Assembly: GCA_013388685.1 (NCBI GenBank)
Contig: JACAET010000035.1
Span: forward strand, 1 to 64,000
Length of the DNA stretch: 64,000 bases
From: Chloroflexota bacterium
GTDB lineage: Bacteria > Chloroflexota > Anaerolineae > Anaerolineales > Villigracilaceae
Reading direction: 5' to 3'
This document shows, one piece after another, positions 60,644-64,000 of this stretch (the stretch's first letter is position 1; each line of letters opens with the position of its first letter). A program made the position numbers and the translations under genes. The notes beneath the pieces were generated by a model. The model did no database searches. It was not told the DNA's origin and saw nothing but the letters and a program-made list of their open reading frames with translations.

Positions 60644-61084
60644 TTAGGACTCCGATCCCGGAAGACGCGTCCTGCCTCGGCCGTATCGTTTGGCGGCGTC
60701 GAGGCGCAGGTTGGAACGGCGAAGAGCGGCTTCGATGGCGAGGTAGGCGTCCGTATCCGTCGGTATACCTTTGGCGAGAGCCTCTTCGGCGCGTTTGCGG
60801 GCGGCTTCGGCGCGCTCCACGTCAATTTCTGCCACGTTCTCCGCCGCGTCCGCCAGGATTGTGACGATATCCGGCTGGACTTCTGCCACACCGCCGGCAA
60901 CGGTGAACAACTCCTCTTTTCCGCCCCGGCGGACTTTCACAACGCCGTATTTCAACGTGGTCAACACCGGCGCATGTTTCGGCAGGATGCCCATTTCACC
61001 CGCCGAACCGGGAAGGATGACGATGTCCACATTGCCTTCGAATACGGTGCGGTCCTGGGATACGATTTCACAACGAATGGTCAT
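60644..61084 (-). CDS. atpC: ATP synthase epsilon subunit
   Basis: MTIRCEIVSQDRTVFEGNVDIVILPGSAGEMGILPKHAPVLTTLKYGVVKV. Confidence 0.95.
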   Translation of the reverse strand: MTIRCEIVSQDRTVFEGNVDIVILPGSAGEMGILPKHAPVLTTLKYGVVKVRRGGKEELFTVAGGVAEVQPDIVTILADAAENVAEIDVERAEAARKRAEEALAKGIPTDTDAYLAIEAALRRSNLRLDAAKRYGRGRTRLPGSES

Positions 61085-61149
61085 AAGCGTTCTCCGGCGT
61101 CAGGTGTCCGGCGTCGTATGATACGATACCAGCCACTGGACTGCCCGTT

Positions 61150-62556
<1,407 letters not shown>

Positions 62557-63450
62557 TTATTTCGTCGCGGCAAGCGCTTCGGCGCCGCCGACAATATCGA
62601 GTATATCGTTTGTAATGGTTTGTTGTCTTACCTTGTTGTATGCCAGTTGCAGGGCGCCAACCAGTTCCTTTGCATTGTCGGTGGCGTTTCGCATGGCGAT
62701 CATGCGCGCCGCATGCTCGCTCGCCAGCGATTCGAGAATCGCCTGATAGACTTGCAATGCCGTAAAACGGGGAATGATTTCGTTCAGGATCTCACTCATA
62801 TCCGGTTCGTATTCATACGCGGCATGCGGACCGTTATGCTGCCCGCCAAAATCCTCGACCAATCCTTCGCCGACAAGTTCCAGCGGCAGGAGTTTCTTGA
62901 CGGTGGTCACCTGCCGCGCCATGTTGACAAAGTCGGTGTAAACGAGATACACCTCATCCACTTCGCCTTTCATGAACTCGTCAACGGCGAGGCGCCCGAT
63001 GGCGGAAACATCCGCGAAGGTTGGCGCGGCGGGCAGGTTGCTGAAGTCTGCGATGACGTTCTTGCGGCGGCGGATGAGCATGTCGCGTCCCTTTCGTCCG
63101 ACCGCGATGAATTTGATCGGAACCGGATGGTTCTCGAAGCGAGAAGCGACAAAGCGGATGATGTTCGAGTTGTAGGCGCCCGCCAGACCGCGGTCGCCTG
63201 TGATGACCACCACCAGAGTCTTGTTCACGGTTTTGCGCTGGGCAAGAAGTGGATGCAGGCTGTCGCGTCCCGGTTGTTCGGCGACGTGCTTGAGAACCTG
63301 CCAGGCTTTGGTCGCATAGGAACGGGTGGCTGTCACCGCGCCGATTGCCTTGCGGACTTTGCTTGCGCTGACAGTTTCAAGCGCGCGTGTGACCTGCGAG
63401 ATGTTTTTTACGCTCCGAATTCGGAGCCGCATTTCACGAGCCGATGCCAT
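62557..63450 (-). CDS. atpG: ATP synthase gamma subunit
   Basis: MRLRIRSVKNISQVTRALETVSASKVRKA, ITGDRGLAGAYNSNIIR. Confidence 0.96.
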   Translation of the reverse strand: MASAREMRLRIRSVKNISQVTRALETVSASKVRKAIGAVTATRSYATKAWQVLKHVAEQPGRDSLHPLLAQRKTVNKTLVVVITGDRGLAGAYNSNIIRFVASRFENHPVPIKFIAVGRKGRDMLIRRRKNVIADFSNLPAAPTFADVSAIGRLAVDEFMKGEVDEVYLVYTDFVNMARQVTTVKKLLPLELVGEGLVEDFGGQHNGPHAAYEYEPDMSEILNEIIPRFTALQVYQAILESLASEHAARMIAMRNATDNAKELVGALQLAYNKVRQQTITNDILDIVGGAEALAATK

Positions 63451-63453
63451 GGC

Positions 63454-64000
63454 CTATGCCTGCCATCCTGCGCGGAAACTTTCCAGCGCCTTGATCAGTT
63501 TTTCCTTCGTCTCATCGGTGATTCGTTTCTTTTCGACGATGTCTTTGCCGATTTCGGGATAGGAGGTTTCCATGAACCGGATCAAATCCGCCTGCCATTG
63601 CGCCATCTTTTCGACGGGAACGTTGCTGGCAAAACCGTTTGTACCCGCAAAAATGAGGATGACCTGATTCTCGAGCTCCACCGGGGAATACTGCGGTTGT
63701 TTGAGAATTTCCTGCATGCGCTGACCCTGATTGAGCTGGTTCTGGGTGTTCTTGTCGAGGTCGGACGCCATCAAGGCAAACGCCGCCAGTTCGCGGTACG
63801 CCGCCATATCGAGACGCAGACGCCCCGCCACCTGTTTCATGGCTTTGGTCTGTGCGTCGCCGCCCACGCGTGAGACCGAAATCCCTACGTTCACGGCAGG
63901 GCGGATGCCTGCGTTGAACAGGTTGCCTTCCAAATAGATTTGCCCGTCTGTAATGGAGATCACGTTTGTGGGAATGTAGGCAGACACGTCGCCAAGCAGG
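63454..64000 (-). CDS. atpA: ATP synthase alpha subunit, C-terminal part (truncated by window edge)
   Basis: [72 protein letters not shown]. Confidence 0.97.
   Translation of the reverse strand, partial: LLGDVSAYIPTNVISITDGQIYLEGNLFNAGIRPAVNVGISVSRVGGDAQTKAMKQVAGRLRLDMAAYRELAAFALMASDLDKNTQNQLNQGQRMQEILKQPQYSPVELENQVILIFAGTNGFASNVPVEKMAQWQADLIRFMETSYPEIGKDIVEKKRITDETKEKLIKALESFRAGWQA

Overview
The window looks like a chromosomal segment of a Chloroflexota (Anaerolineae-like) bacterium. This is inferred from gene content and protein style; no database search was possible. It opens with a tuf-rpmG-tRNA(Trp)-secE-nusG-rplK-rplA-rplJ-rplL translation block and closes with part of an ATP synthase operon (atpA-G-D-C) followed by an mreB-like gene. 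In between are lexA and uvrB with GAAC-N4-GTTC SOS boxes; STAS proteins; hisD behind what reads as a complete His-leader-peptide attenuator; a NitT/TauT-type ABC transporter; a divergent FtsH-like AAA protease; a metal-related cluster (DtxR regulator, two ICMT-like methyltransferases, two-domain multicopper oxidase, ZIP permease, membrane-anchored DtxR/FeoA protein, split FeoB); a translationally coupled SpoIIE phosphatase / TrkA-channel-like / P-loop / M1 peptidase cluster; secDF; a 2-oxoacid oxidoreductase; arfB; a LacI-regulated sugar ABC transporter with trehalose synthase-like and amylosucrase-like GH13 enzymes; and amino-acid genes (ald, rocD, argF). The most interesting items are the metal cluster with its DtxR-type operator, the his attenuator with a near-leaderless leader peptide, duplicated L1-operator-like elements, a terminator abutting the arfB start codon, short dispersed palindromic repeats, and recurrent spacer motifs inside the metal cluster.
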